DNA of 64,000 nucleotides, from positions 3,100,001-3,164,000 of the forward strand of contig CAWCZF010000006.1 in assembly GCA_963799975.1 (NCBI GenBank). The letters are read 5' to 3'. The DNA comes from Actinoallomurus sp963799975. Lineage in GTDB: Bacteria > Actinomycetota > Actinomycetes > Streptosporangiales > Streptosporangiaceae. The notes beneath the pieces were generated by a model. That model worked only from the letters and a program-made list of their open reading frames with translations. It searched no databases and was not told the DNA's origin. Each line of letters starts with the position of its first letter. Positions within the stretch are counted from its first letter, which is position 1. The translations under genes and the position numbers were made by a program. This document shows, piece by piece, positions 1 to 9,516 of the stretch.

Positions 1-2835
1 CGGCCCCTCGTGCTCTTCTTCTCGTACCGAGCACCAGATGTCGGCGAGCCGGACGATCGTCTCCAGGAGTGCGAGTCTCCAGCGGCCGTGTTCTCGGTTG
101 AGGCCGGCGAACCTGGCGGGGCTCCCCCAGTCGACGGTCTCAGCCGTGTCGAGGGTGGCCTCGACGCCGTCGACTCTGACCGTCACCTGTTGCGGATCGG
201 GGTCGTGGACCGGGGGCAGGAGCGGCCGGCCCCGGCCGTGGTGGGTGGCGACCAAGTGGACGATCAAGTCGTCCGGATCGCGGCTGACGGCCAGGGCGAT
301 CTGGGCGGACAGTGCCTCGTGCCGCATGCCGTCGGGGTAGCCGGACCTGATTCGCGCCTGGTGCAAGGCTTCGTGGTCGGCCGAGTCCATGCCGGACTTG
401 GCGAGCAGGGGGCTGTCGCGGTGTGCGCGCAGCGGCCGTTGGTAGAGCATCGCCTGGAAGCGTGGGTCCTGTTTGCCGTTGTCGTGCCATTCGCCTGCCT
501 TGGACACGGCGGCGACGAGTGACTCCGGCAGGTGGAGGTTGCGGGCGAACTCCGCCGCCCGCACGGCCACCGCGCCCTGGTGTGCACGCAGGGTCATGCG
601 TTTCCCGGCGCCGGTCGCCGATCCCAGCGGTCCCTGGTCACCGCGATGCCCGCCTCCGCGTCCGACCAGCGTGATCACGGGATGGCCGCGCGCGTCCGGA
701 TAGGAGAGCAGGGAACAGTCGGCTGCCAGCAGGCTCAGGTTGCGACGGAACGGGCGGTCCGGGTCGCCGATCCCTGAGAGGGCGTCGCGGAGGTCGGCCG
801 GTGCGGGGATCTCCTCCGGATCGGCAGCCATGGCGACGAACTCGGTGAGCGCTGGAAGCAGGTCCGGGTAGTAGTGGCCGACCGTCGCCAGCAGCTCGGG
901 CCGTACCCGGATCATCGGGTGGTCCCGGCGCCTGGCCAGATCGGCGATGTCCAGCACGGGCGCGGGGGACGCCGGGTTCCAGCCGTGCTCGTCACAGCCG
1001 CCGGCCTCGGACCGTACGACGATCGTGTCTCCCGGTTCGATCTCCGCCGGGCTCAGCGGGACGACGGGACGGCCGCCTCCCGCGTAGCGTGCGACGGTCC
1101 GGCCGCCGGTCTCCGGCCGATCCTCCTGGTCGCGCTGGCCCTCGACGTCGGAGACCGCCGTCGCTCCCTGCCCCGCGAGCCAGCGGCGTACGGCGCTCAG
1201 CGGTACTTCCAGTACCTCCTCACGGGCGGGCGGGACCGCCTGGAGCGCGTCGGTCCAATCCTCGGGGTTCTCGGCCAGGCCGGCGCGCCACACGATCGCG
1301 ACGTCGGGCCGTCCGTGGCCGAGGCCGTGCAGGTAGGGCGCGACGGGCGGATCGGGGCATGGCGACGGGGACGTCTTGGTCCACGCGTCGAGGATGTCGG
1401 CCGACAGCACCGGGACGTACGGCTGAGGCGGGCGCATCGCGTGTTCGTGCTGCGAGGAGAGGCCTTCGCGTAGCCGGCGGAGCGCCAGCGGGGACGCGGG
1501 CAGGCCCGGTCCGAGGGCATCGGTGTCCGGCTTCGTCCCGGGGTCGATGGGTTCGGCGATGCCGCTTAGCCAGGACCACGTGGCGAGGCGCGCCGGGCCG
1601 TACACCGGGTCGTCGTCTCCGCAGCCCGGGTCGTGAACGATCAGTGCGTGGCCGGCGGGGAGCCGGCCGAGACGGTTCAGCCTGCCGAGCCGCTGGATGA
1701 GCGCCGGCAGCGCGGCGGACTCGGTGACCAGGGCGTCGAAGTCGATGTTCGCGCCGACCTCGACGGTCTGCGTCGCCACGACGACCATGGGCCGTCCCGG
1801 CGTACGGCGGCGGCCGGCGCGGATGCGCTCGTACCAGGTGTGCAGGAGATGGTCGCGGTCGATGGGACGTACGCGGCCGGTGAGGAGCACCCGGTCGACT
1901 TCGTCGCCGCTGAGCTGGTCGAACACGGCTCGCGCGCGAGCGACCGTGTTGCAGATGACGCCGGCCACGCGTCCCGAGCCGGTCGGCCCGGCCAGCGCTA
2001 TGGCCCAAGCCGCCATCGTCTCGGGCACGACGGTCACGGCCTTTTCCCCGGTGGCCGGAGGGCACAGCAGGTGTATTCGGCGCTGGGCGCGGAGACGCCG
2101 GCCCGCCACGTCGTCGTCCTCGTCCGCGCGGCCGACTCGGTGGATCACGGCATCCGGCTCCGCCGACGACGTCGCGGACATGGTCATCAAGGTGGGCTCG
2201 CGGCCGGTGGGTTCGCGGCCGGTGGGTTCGAGGTCGCGGACCGCCTGGACGGCGGCCTGGAACGGCTGCGCCAGGTGCGCCTCGTCGATGACGATCAGGC
2301 TGTCGGTGCCCACCAGCGCGGCGTCGATCGGGCGGAGGAACTCCCCCACGCCGTACCCGCGGAACAGCAGCCGGCTGCCGACCTGGTCGACGGTCCCGAC
2401 GACCACGGCGAAACGGTCGGGACGGTCCAGCCACCGCCACGCCCATGTGACGCCGCCACGTATCCGATTCACCTGCAAGGGGATGTCGTCGCCAGGCTGG
2501 GTGAGCGCTTCGGCGACGCGTGCGCTCACCGGGCCGGACGGGCTTCGCAACCCCGCGGCGAGGGCGCCGGCGTGCTCGTACGCCTCGTCGACGATCAGAC
2601 GCCGGTCGACGACGAAGAACAGGCGCCGCCGTGCCAGGTCCGGCCGGGCGGCCGCGACGAACACGGCCGCGTCGATCACCGAGGTCTTGCCCAGACCCGT
2701 CGGGACGTCGAGCACGTCCGGCCAGCGGCCCTCGGCCAGGACGCGTTCCACCAGTGATCGCTGCCAGGGGAAGGGACGCCGGTCATGCACCTCCTGGAGA
2801 AGGGCGGTGAAATCCTCGACGGTGAGAGCGCTCAT
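1..2835 (-). CDS. cas3: Type I-G Cas3 helicase-nuclease, second copy (3' end outside window)
   Basis: Cas3 unwinds and degrades DNA recruited by the Cascade complex. The frame starts at ATG 2835 and stays open for 945 codons to the left edge, so the stop lies outside. It matches the intact cas3 at 5303-8122 almost throughout: Walker A VPTGLGKTS near residue 44, VIDEAH near 183, and the C-terminal HD motif EWHDNGK near position 490 of the window. It is about five codons longer because of a duplicated PVGSR-type stretch near 2200-2230. The start overlaps the csb2 remnant stop as ATGA, as in the intact operon. Whether it works without its own csb1/csb2 cannot be judged here. Confidence 0.85.
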   Translation of the reverse strand, partial: MSALTVEDFTALLQEVHDRRPFPWQRSLVERVLAEGRWPDVLDVPTGLGKTSVIDAAVFVAAARPDLARRRLFFVVDRRLIVDEAYEHAGALAAGLRSPSGPVSARVAEALTQPGDDIPLQVNRIRGGVTWAWRWLDRPDRFAVVVGTVDQVGSRLLFRGYGVGEFLRPIDAALVGTDSLIVIDEAHLAQPFQAAVQAVRDLEPTGREPTGREPTLMTMSATSSAEPDAVIHRVGRADEDDDVAGRRLRAQRRIHLLCPPATGEKAVTVVPETMAAWAIALAGPTGSGRVAGVICNTVARARAVFDQLSGDEVDRVLLTGRVRPIDRDHLLHTWYERIRAGRRRTPGRPMVVVATQTVEVGANIDFDALVTESAALPALIQRLGRLNRLGRLPAGHALIVHDPGCGDDDPVYGPARLATWSWLSGIAEPIDPGTKPDTDALGPGLPASPLALRRLREGLSSQHEHAMRPPQPYVPVLSADILDAWTKTSPSPCPDPPVAPYLHGLGHGRPDVAIVWRAGLAENPEDWTDALQAVPPAREEVLEVPLSAVRRWLAGQGATAVSDVEGQRDQEDRPETGGRTVARYAGGGRPVVPLSPAEIEPGDTIVVRSEAGGCDEHGWNPASPAPVLDIADLARRRDHPMIRVRPELLATVGHYYPDLLPALTEFVAMAADPEEIPAPADLRDALSGIGDPDRPFRRNLSLLAADCSLLSYPDARGHPVITLVGRGGGHRGDQGPLGSATGAGKRMTLRAHQGAVAVRAAEFARNLHLPESLVAAVSKAGEWHDNGKQDPRFQAMLYQRPLRAHRDSPLLAKSGMDSADHEALHQARIRSGYPDGMRHEALSAQIALAVSRDPDDLIVHLVATHHGRGRPLLPPVHDPDPQQVTVRVDGVEATLDTAETVDWGSPARFAGLNREHGRWRLALLETIVRLADIWCSVREEEHEGP

Positions 2836-3398
2836 CGTCCCTCCCCTGCAGGCACGAGGAGTCCCAGGCCGAAGTACCTCATCGCCCCGACCATAACCGG
2901 GCCGGCGACGATTTCGCCAAAGGTGATCCGTGCATGCGACACCGGCCTGCGCGGGGGGCCGGCCGGAAGGGTGCCGGTAACGGGGGCCGGTGCGGCGCGC
3001 CCTCGATCATCGGGGCCGGGGAGAACGCGACCTCCTCCGCCTCCGGGCAACCGGCGCGTACGACGGAGGCGACGCCTCTTTCACGGCCGCGTCCGCGCCA
3101 CGCGAGCGTTCGAGGAACCGGTCCAGTCGCGGTCACCCATGTGCGGGAGCCGCCCGGTCCGCGGCCGTCCACCGCTGCGGAGAGAGCCCCCATGCGCTGG
3201 GCACCGACCTGGGCGGTTCGAGCCCGAGCACCTGGTCGCGGCGGAGCGTCAGCCGCTCCAGCAGATCATCGACGATCGCCCGCCACAGCCGCGCGTACGC
3301 GTCGCCGTCCAGGTCGGCCGGTACGGTCACCGCCCCGCCGAGAATCCGCCCACCGGGTGCCAGTGCCCTACGTGCGGAAGAGCCAGATAGGTGACATG
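2832..3398 (-). pseudogene. csb2 remnant (Cas5-Cas6 fusion), 5'-truncated and frameshifted
   Basis: Three successive frames together give the C-terminal third of Csb2: DLDGDAYARLWRAIVDDL and LSPQRWTAADR (frame ending 3133), then ASVVRAGCPEAEEVAFSPAP (frame ending 2879), then HARITFGE and MRYFGLGLLVP (stop 2832). Each piece aligns with the intact Csb2 at 8119-9513. Similarity stops abruptly near 3398, about 65 bp before the 111-bp attachment repeat, so the 5' two thirds and all of csb1 are missing. At least two frameshifts are needed. It is the end of an older cas locus outside the current element. Confidence 0.85.
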
Positions 3399-3463
3399 GG
3401 TTCCGGGGTTCGGCATAGGAGATCCGTTCAACGACTCATGAGCCGGAGCATGCCGCGCTGTTC

Positions 3464-3574
3464 CCCAGCGGGCCCAGAGATGACGAAAGCGGGGGTCTCG
3501 GAGAGACTCCCGCTGCTGGTCAGACGCTGTGCTGGGGTACCAGGACTCGAACCTAGACTAACTGAACCAGAATC
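3464..3574. repeat. Left attachment site (attL), 111-bp direct repeat with displaced tRNA-Gln 3' half
   Basis: Identical over 111 bp to 29809-29919. Positions 3532-3574 are the 3' part of tRNA-Gln from the anticodon arm to the discriminator base; 3464-3531 match the sequence just downstream of the tRNA. After 3574 the sequence departs from the tRNA, so this copy is not a gene but the displaced end left by integration. The following 3575-3797 holds no convincing gene. Confidence 0.92.
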
Positions 3575-3797
3575 CGCACCTGGTGGCAGCTATTCCTGGC
3601 GCAGAAGACGCCCGCAGCAGCAATCTATGGCGTCTGACCTGCGATGAAGCAGCGGGGGCGGCCACCTGTATCAGTCCGGCGATGTACGGCTGTAACCGAC
3701 TCTCGGCGACCCGCTGTTCCCTATTCATTCCCTCTGAAACGGCTGCAGTACGACCCAGGGAAACGAACGGTATTTCAATCCCGTCGTGATTGTCCCG

Positions 3798-4190
3798 TCC
3801 GCACCGACGACCGGCCAATGAGGCCGGTGCAGCTCGGCCCAGAATCCTTCGTCGCCCTCGTCGTGGATCCCCCAACGAGAACCGGCCGGAGAGGCCAGCT
3901 GCGGCCTGGTGCACGAGCGACCAGACGACCAGGCGATCCCGCAATGAGGACCGGCCGGTGAGGCCGGTGCAACCTGGACGCCGAGGCACGGCAGGCCGAG
4001 GCGGAGGCCGGCCCGCAATGAGGACCGGCCGGTGAGGCCGGTGCAACTCGGGGAGTTTCGGGGAGCCTCCGTGAGACTCATCCCCCGCAATGAGGACCGG
4101 CCGGTGAGGCCGGTGCAACTCCGGGTCGAATGACGGGTCGGCGATCTGCGTGATCCCGCAATGAGGACCGGCCGGTGAGGCCGGTGCAAC
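3798..4190 (-). CRISPR. CRISPR array 1: 6 repeats, 5 spacers
   Basis: The 36-bp repeat contains ATGAGGACCGGCCGGTGAGG and ends GGTGCAAC on the + strand. Exact copies start at 3938, 4012, 4084 and 4155; degenerate copies start at 3798 and 3869. Spacers are 33-38 bp. Decay at the left end and a leader-like block at 4191-4320 show that the leader lies on the right and transcription runs leftward, downstream of and in the same sense as the cas operon. The sense-strand repeat can fold through ACCGGCC/GGCCGGT. It is closely related to, but distinct from, the 37-bp repeat of array 2. Confidence 0.95.
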
Positions 4191-4320
4191 GGTTCGTGAC
4201 CTGGCGTTTTGTTGCCGAGCATCATAAATACATGCTGAGCGGTGTCCGATTTGTATATCGATCAAATGATTCGAGGTTGGGAACCTCCCGGGGTTTTCGT
4301 GCGAGCTTAGGGTTCCGAAG
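4191..4320 (-). promoter_or_regulatory. CRISPR leader of array 1
   Basis: This 130-bp block is colinear with 12751-12880 beside array 2. Shared pieces sit at the same offsets: GGTYCRTGACCTGGC at the array edge, CGGTGTCCGATTTG 50 bp in, AGGTTRGGAACCTCCCGGGG 84 bp in, and GGGTTCCGAAG at the far end. GGAACC and GGTTCC form an inverted repeat. It is more AT-rich than its surroundings. It ends 23 bp from the csb3-like stop codon. Confidence 0.85.
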
Positions 4321-4343
4321 TCGTGAATCCGGGTGGACATCGC

Positions 4344-5306
4344 TCAGTAGGCGATAGGAAGAGGTGCCAAGGCTCCGGCGCTCTTGGAGAGTGGCTGGCG
4401 CTCAGCGGCGGCGACGGTGAAGGCACCGAGGTTTTGGAGCGCCTCTCTGGGGACCGAGAGCGGCGAGTCTGGTCGCGGGCGTAGGGCCGGGTGTTCCAGA
4501 AATGCTTGGACGCCGTCAAGGTCCAACGGCTGGGTCCACAGAGGCCAGATCATCACCGAGCGGCGGTCTTGCCTGTGCCAGAGTGTGGCGGTCGCATAGG
4601 TGCCGTCGCCGGTCAGACGGAGCAACGGTAGTGCCTGGGTGGCCAGCCAGGTGGCTCCGGGTACGCCCGCATTGACGGACTTACCACTTGGATGATGTCC
4701 CGCGTCTCGGATGACGCGATGATCGAGGTACTCCCCGGTGAAATCGTCGACGCGTCGCCAGCCGTCCAGCGCTTCCCGCAAGAATTCCGGATGCTGACGG
4801 ACGGCCTGGAGCGGTTTGAAGAAGAACGTACGGCATGCCTGCTGGCCGGCGGGTGCGCAGTAGGGGGTAAGCGCGGCGCGGCCTTCCCTGTCGATGGCGA
4901 GGTCAGTGATGAGAACACGGAGCCAGCGGACTGCGATCTCCCCCATCTCGGCCACGCGCGCCACAAGGTCGGGGTACTCCTCACGCGGCACCCTCATCGG
5001 GTCGGCGTTGCTCGCGCCAGTGGCGCGGGCGGTGGCCGGACTAGGTTTTCGCAGCGGGAAGCGGTCATCAACGCCGACGATCGCAGTCTCGTCGCCCGCA
5101 CGGGCGACGTGAGCGGCGACGGCGGCGGCTATAGCGCGCGTCGAGCCGAGATCGCTGTGCAGGAGAGCACAACCCGTGGTGTCGGAGAAGGACAGCCGGA
5201 TGTCCATGCCCCGTTCGACGGTGAGCACGGCGTGCAGGCCGAGGGCGGCAAGGAAACCGAGCGGGTCCCGGCCATCCAGAGCGGGAAGTTCGACGGTAGA
5301 GGTCAT
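4344..5306 (-). CDS. Type I-G CRISPR large-subunit candidate, Csb3/Cas8u2-like
   Basis: This 320-residue protein is the last gene of the cas operon; its ATG overlaps the cas3 stop (ATGA). The N-terminus, LPALDGRDPLGFLAALGLHA, has the L-G-x-x-PL-x-x-L-x-ALG pattern of type I-U/I-G Csx17 and Csb3 proteins. At 320 residues it is far shorter than typical Csx17, so a Csb3/Cas8u2 role is more likely. By position it should be the Cascade large subunit that recognises the PAM and recruits Cas3. No catalytic motif is visible. The family call rests on length, N-terminal motif and operon context; a profile comparison with Csb3 and Csx17 would settle it. Confidence 0.7.
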   Translation of the reverse strand: MTSTVELPALDGRDPLGFLAALGLHAVLTVERGMDIRLSFSDTTGCALLHSDLGSTRAIAAAVAAHVARAGDETAIVGVDDRFPLRKPSPATARATGASNADPMRVPREEYPDLVARVAEMGEIAVRWLRVLITDLAIDREGRAALTPYCAPAGQQACRTFFFKPLQAVRQHPEFLREALDGWRRVDDFTGEYLDHRVIRDAGHHPSGKSVNAGVPGATWLATQALPLLRLTGDGTYATATLWHRQDRRSVMIWPLWTQPLDLDGVQAFLEHPALRPRPDSPLSVPREALQNLGAFTVAAAERQPLSKSAGALAPLPIAY

Positions 5307-8122
5307 GCGGTGTGCTCCTCATCCCGCGCCGAACACCAGATGTCGGCCAGTCTCACGATCGCCTCCAGGAGTGCGAGCGTCCAGCGGCCGTGGGTTTGGC
5401 TAAGGCGGGCGAACCTGGCAGGCGAGGCCCAGTCGACCGTCTGCTCCGTGCTGAGCACGATCTTGACGCCGTCGACCGTGGCCGAGACTTGTTGCGGATC
5501 TGGGTCATGGATAGGTGGCAGGAGCGGACGGCCTCGGCCGTGGTGGGAGGCGACGAGGTGGACGATCAAATCATCCGGCTCGGGGCCGACTGCCTGGGCG
5601 ATCCGGGCGGACAATGCCTCGTGTCGCATGCCGTCGGGATAGCCGGACATGAGTCGCGCTTGACGGAAGGCGTCACGGTCGGCCGGGTCCATGCCGGACT
5701 TGGCGAGCGGCGGGCTCTTGTAGTGAGCGCGTATCGGCCGTTGGTAGAGCATCGCTTGGAAACGCGGGTCCTGCTTGCCGTTGTCGTGCCATTCGGCGGC
5801 CTTGGCGACGGCGGCGATGAGCGGTTCGGGCAGATGAAGGTTGCGCGCGAACTCCGCCGCTCGTAAGGCCACAGCGCCCTGATGCGCGTCCAGGCCGATG
5901 CGTTTACGCGCGCCCGTGGCCGACTCCAAAGCACCCTGGTCGCCGCGGTGACCGCCTCCGTGCGCCACGAGCATGGTCAGTCTGTGGCCGGCAGCGTCCA
6001 GACAGGAGACGAGGGTGGAGTCCTCCGCGAGCAGGTTGAGGTTGCGCAGGAACGGACGGTCGGGGGCCTCGGTCACCGGCAGAGCTTTTCGGAGGGCGGC
6101 CAGGGTAGGAATCTCGTCCGGATCGGCGGCCATTTCGACCAACCGGGTGAGCGCCGCAATCAGGGCGGGGTGATAGTGGCGGACGGTCGTCAGCAACTCG
6201 GGTCGTACTCGGACGATCGGCTGGTCGTGGCGTGCAGCCAGGTCGGCGACGTCCAGTACGGGCTCCGCCGACGCCGGATTCCAGCCGTACTGGTCGCAGC
6301 CACCGGACTCGGACCGTACGACGATCGTGTCTCCGGGTTGGACATCCTCAGGGCTCAGCGGAACCACGGGCCGCCCGCCGCCGGTGTAGCGCACGGCGAT
6401 CCGGCCACCGGCCGCCGGGCGTTCGTCTCGGTCCGCCTGGCCCTCTAGATCAGAGACTGCCACCTCCTCCTGCTCGCCGAGCCAGCGGCGTACGGCCATC
6501 AACGGCACTTCCACTGCCTCTTCCCGAGCGGGCGGGACCGCCTGGAGAGGTTCGGTCCATTCCGCTGGGTTCTCGGGCAGGCCAGCACGCCAAACGATCG
6601 CGACGTCGGGCCGTCCGTGGCCGAGCCCATGCAGGTAAGGCGCGACGGGCGGATCAGGGCACGGCGGCGGGGACGTCTTAGTCCACGCGTCAAGAGTGTC
6701 GGCTGAAAGCACCGGGACGTAGGGCTGCGGCGGAAGCATCGACTGCTCCTGCTGCGGAGAAAGGCCCTCCTGTAGGTGGCGGAATGCCAACGGGGACATG
6801 GGAAGACCTGCGCCGAGCGCTTCGGCATCCGGCTTCGACCTGGGGTCGACGAGTTCGGTCATACCGCTGAGCCAAGACCACGTCGCCAGGGTCGCCGGGC
6901 CGTACACCGGGTCATCCTCTCCGCGGCTCGGGTCATGGACCACCAGTGCATGACTGACCGGCAACTCGCCCAGACGGTTCAGCCTGCCGAGGCGTTGAAT
7001 GAGCGCCGGCAGCGCGGCCGACTCGGTGACCAGGGCGTCAAGGTCGATGTTCGCGCCGACCTCGACGGTCTGCGTTGCCACGACGACCAAGGCTCGTCCC
7101 GGCCCATGGCTGCGTCCGGCCCGGATTCGCTCGTACCAGACGTGCAGGAGGTAGTCACGGTCGATGGGCCGTACCCGGCCGGTGAGAAGCACCCGGTCCG
7201 CGCCGTCAACGTTGATCTGGTCGAACACGGCCCGCGCACGAGCGACCGTGTTGCAGATGACGCCGACCACGCGTCCCGAGTCCGCAGGCCCGGTCAGCGC
7301 CGTGGCCCAGGCCGCCATCGTCTTGGGTACGACGGTCACGGCTTTCTTTCCAGTGGCCGGGGGGCACAGCAGATGCATACGGCGCTGGGCGCGGAGTCGC
7401 TGACCCGCCACAGGGTCGTCTTCGTCCGCGCGGCCGATCCGGTGTATGACGACATCCGGCTCCACCGACGAGGTCGCTGACATGGTCATTAAGACAGGTC
7501 CGTGTCCCGCGGATTCGAGGTCCCGGATCGCCCGGACTGTAGCGTGGAACGGCTGCGCCAGGTGTGCCTCGTCGATGACGATCAGGCTGTCGGTGCCCAC
7601 CAGGGCGGCATCGATGGGACGGAGGAACTCCCCCACTCCGTAGCCGCGGAACAGCAGCCGGCTGCCCACCTGGTCAACGGTACCGACGACCACGGCGAAC
7701 CGGTCGGGACGATCCAGCCACCGCCACGACCACGTGACGCCGCCGCGCATCCGGTTCACCTGCAACGGCGTGTCGTCACCAGGTTGAGTGAGGGCTTCGG
7801 CGACGCGTGTGCTCACCGGACCGGACGGAGATTGCAACCCAGCGGCGAGCACGCAGGCATGCTCGTGCGCCTCATCGACGATGAGACGCCGGTCGACGAC
7901 GAAAAACAGACGCCGCCGCGCCAGGTCCGGCCGGGCCGCCGCGACGAACACGGCCGCGTCGATCACCGAGGTCTTGCCCAGACCCGTCGGGACGTCAAGC
8001 ACGTCCGGCCAGCGGCCCTCGGCCAGGACACGCTCCACCAGTGCCCGCTGCCAGGGGAACGGACGCCGGTCATACACCTCCTGGAGAAAGACGGTGAAAT
8101 CCTCGACGGTGAGAACGCTCAT
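5303..8122 (-). CDS. cas3: Type I-G CRISPR helicase-nuclease Cas3
   Basis: Cas3 is recruited by the crRNA-bound Cascade and nicks, unwinds and degrades the target DNA. Of 939 residues, the N-terminal SF2 helicase has Walker A VPTGLGKTS (44-52), VIDEAH (182-187) and motif III SAT (215-217). The HD nuclease is C-terminal: a His in LDAHQG (about 740), WHDNGKQD (778-785), a His in GMRHE (about 834) and SHHGRGR (859-865). Helicase first and HD last is the type I-G arrangement. It overlaps csb2 upstream and the Csb3-like gene downstream by ATGA, so translation is probably coupled. The frame is intact. Confidence 0.93.
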   Translation of the reverse strand: MSVLTVEDFTVFLQEVYDRRPFPWQRALVERVLAEGRWPDVLDVPTGLGKTSVIDAAVFVAAARPDLARRRLFFVVDRRLIVDEAHEHACVLAAGLQSPSGPVSTRVAEALTQPGDDTPLQVNRMRGGVTWSWRWLDRPDRFAVVVGTVDQVGSRLLFRGYGVGEFLRPIDAALVGTDSLIVIDEAHLAQPFHATVRAIRDLESAGHGPVLMTMSATSSVEPDVVIHRIGRADEDDPVAGQRLRAQRRMHLLCPPATGKKAVTVVPKTMAAWATALTGPADSGRVVGVICNTVARARAVFDQINVDGADRVLLTGRVRPIDRDYLLHVWYERIRAGRSHGPGRALVVVATQTVEVGANIDLDALVTESAALPALIQRLGRLNRLGELPVSHALVVHDPSRGEDDPVYGPATLATWSWLSGMTELVDPRSKPDAEALGAGLPMSPLAFRHLQEGLSPQQEQSMLPPQPYVPVLSADTLDAWTKTSPPPCPDPPVAPYLHGLGHGRPDVAIVWRAGLPENPAEWTEPLQAVPPAREEAVEVPLMAVRRWLGEQEEVAVSDLEGQADRDERPAAGGRIAVRYTGGGRPVVPLSPEDVQPGDTIVVRSESGGCDQYGWNPASAEPVLDVADLAARHDQPIVRVRPELLTTVRHYHPALIAALTRLVEMAADPDEIPTLAALRKALPVTEAPDRPFLRNLNLLAEDSTLVSCLDAAGHRLTMLVAHGGGHRGDQGALESATGARKRIGLDAHQGAVALRAAEFARNLHLPEPLIAAVAKAAEWHDNGKQDPRFQAMLYQRPIRAHYKSPPLAKSGMDPADRDAFRQARLMSGYPDGMRHEALSARIAQAVGPEPDDLIVHLVASHHGRGRPLLPPIHDPDPQQVSATVDGVKIVLSTEQTVDWASPARFARLSQTHGRWTLALLEAIVRLADIWCSARDEEHTA

Positions 8123-9513
8123 CGTCCCTCCGCCATCGGCACAAGGAGTCCCAGGCCGAAGTACCGCATCGACCCGACCAGAACCGGGCCGCCGATGCGT
8201 TCGCCGAAGGTGATCCGGGCATGCACCATCGGCCTACGCGGCCGGTTGGCAGGAAGCGTATTGGTGCGAGGCTGGTGCGGCGCGCCCTCGATCATCGGAG
8301 CGGGGGAGAACGTGACGTCCGCCGGCTCTGGGTAACCGGCGCGTACGACGGAGGCGAAGACCTCTTTCACGGCCGCGTCCTCGCCGCGCGAACGTTTGAG
8401 GAACCGGTCGAGCATCAGCGGTGTCGCGGTGACCCAGGTACGAGAACCGCCGCGGTCCGCTGCCGTCCACCGTTCCGGGGAAAGCCCCCATGCGCTGGCC
8501 GACGTGGGGCGTTCCAGCCGAAGAACCTGGTCTCGGCGGAGCGTCAACCGCTCCAGCGGATCGTCGACGATTGCCTGCCACAGCCGCCCGTACGCCTCAC
8601 CGTCCAGGTCGGTCGGTACAGCCACCGCCACGCCGAGAATCCGTCCATCCGCGTGCCTGTGCCCTACGTGCGGAAGAGCCAGATAGGCGACGTGCCGCTT
8701 GTCGTCTGCCCCATGTCCGCAAATCTGGACTGGGACGTCCGTCCTGATCCGCGCCATGACGGCCTCGCGCAGCCGTGCCGTTACGGTCAACAGGGAACCC
8801 CCGGCCACCTTCACTGTCCCGCGAGCAGCCCCGAAGATCAGCATCTCGCCGAACGGTGACGCTGCCGGCGAGGGCTCATCGGATGCTCCCGGAGCGGCGT
8901 AGGGGATCGTCCGTGCGACTTCCCACGAACGGCGTCCGTCCTGGTAAGCGTCTCTTAGCCGCGCTGTGTAGCCGTCGTACGGCACGCGCAGTGAAGCCAC
9001 CGAGGGAGCTCCGAGACACGTCGGCGCGAGACGTCTCCACTCCGCCCGGGGCTCGGCTTGCTCGGTACCGACGACGAGCGTCACCGGTGAGGTCGTACGC
9101 CCCAGGTAGGGCACCCTCCGCGCCAATCCGGCCAGTGCTCGTACGGTATCCGGCTCGGGCGAGGCATCCGGCCAAACGACGGCGAACTCCGGCTCCGCAG
9201 GCTCAGCGCTGAAGCGGGTGCGCAGGACGCTGGAACGCCCAAGGTGGTGCTGGCTGCTGGCCTTGCCATCCGTTCTGTTGGCGACGACGTACGAGTCGCG
9301 CCGGACCGAGGTGTATTCCTCTGCCGCCCACACCTCAGGCGACCCGGCGCGCTCCAGCCAGCGCAACGCCTGCCAGTCGCCCTCATCAGCGGCGGAGGCC
9401 ACCAGAGCACAGAACAGCCGCGCAGGATGCGGCGGCCATTCCGCGATGTCCGGCCGCCCTCCGCCCGCGTCGTACCGGCCATCCCGCAGCCGTACCAGAA
9501 TCGACAGCGGCAT
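8119..9513 (-). CDS. csb2: Type I-G Csb2 (Cas5-Cas6 fusion)
   Basis: Csb2 combines the Cas5 role of holding the crRNA 5' handle with the Cas6 role of cutting the repeat transcript. The 464 residues fit the family. The N-terminal block, PDIAEWPPHPARLFCALVAS, is the typical GSU0054/Csb2 opening, and a late block, MRYFGLGLLVP, is shared with the left-hand remnant. The gene lies 3 bp after csb1 and overlaps cas3 as ATGA. Active-site residues of the Cas6 part cannot be assigned with confidence. The frame is intact, unlike the copy at 2832-3398. Confidence 0.92.
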   Translation of the reverse strand: MPLSILVRLRDGRYDAGGGRPDIAEWPPHPARLFCALVASAADEGDWQALRWLERAGSPEVWAAEEYTSVRRDSYVVANRTDGKASSQHHLGRSSVLRTRFSAEPAEPEFAVVWPDASPEPDTVRALAGLARRVPYLGRTTSPVTLVVGTEQAEPRAEWRRLAPTCLGAPSVASLRVPYDGYTARLRDAYQDGRRSWEVARTIPYAAPGASDEPSPAASPFGEMLIFGAARGTVKVAGGSLLTVTARLREAVMARIRTDVPVQICGHGADDKRHVAYLALPHVGHRHADGRILGVAVAVPTDLDGEAYGRLWQAIVDDPLERLTLRRDQVLRLERPTSASAWGLSPERWTAADRGGSRTWVTATPLMLDRFLKRSRGEDAAVKEVFASVVRAGYPEPADVTFSPAPMIEGAPHQPRTNTLPANRPRRPMVHARITFGERIGGPVLVGSMRYFGLGLLVPMAEGR

Positions 9514-9516
9514 CTC

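Larger units (their letters stand above)
1..3463. mobile_element. Remnant of an older, related integrative element (inferred)
   Basis: This flank holds a second type I-G cas3 and a broken csb2, directly abutting the left attachment repeat. The 30 bp before the repeat (about 3436-3463) resemble the sequence before the right repeat (about 29757-29808): both contain a CATGAG-CG-AGCA block and end in CTGTTCC before the shared CCCAGCGGG. That suggests an earlier element of the same family inserted at the same tRNA and later lost everything between csb2 and its right end. The repeat is seen directly; the history is inferred. Confidence 0.5.

Noticed and set aside
3575..3797. Short frames between attL and array 1 as a possible anti-CRISPR or small cas gene
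   Set aside because: No ribosome-binding site, overlapping frames on both strands and no protein-like composition.
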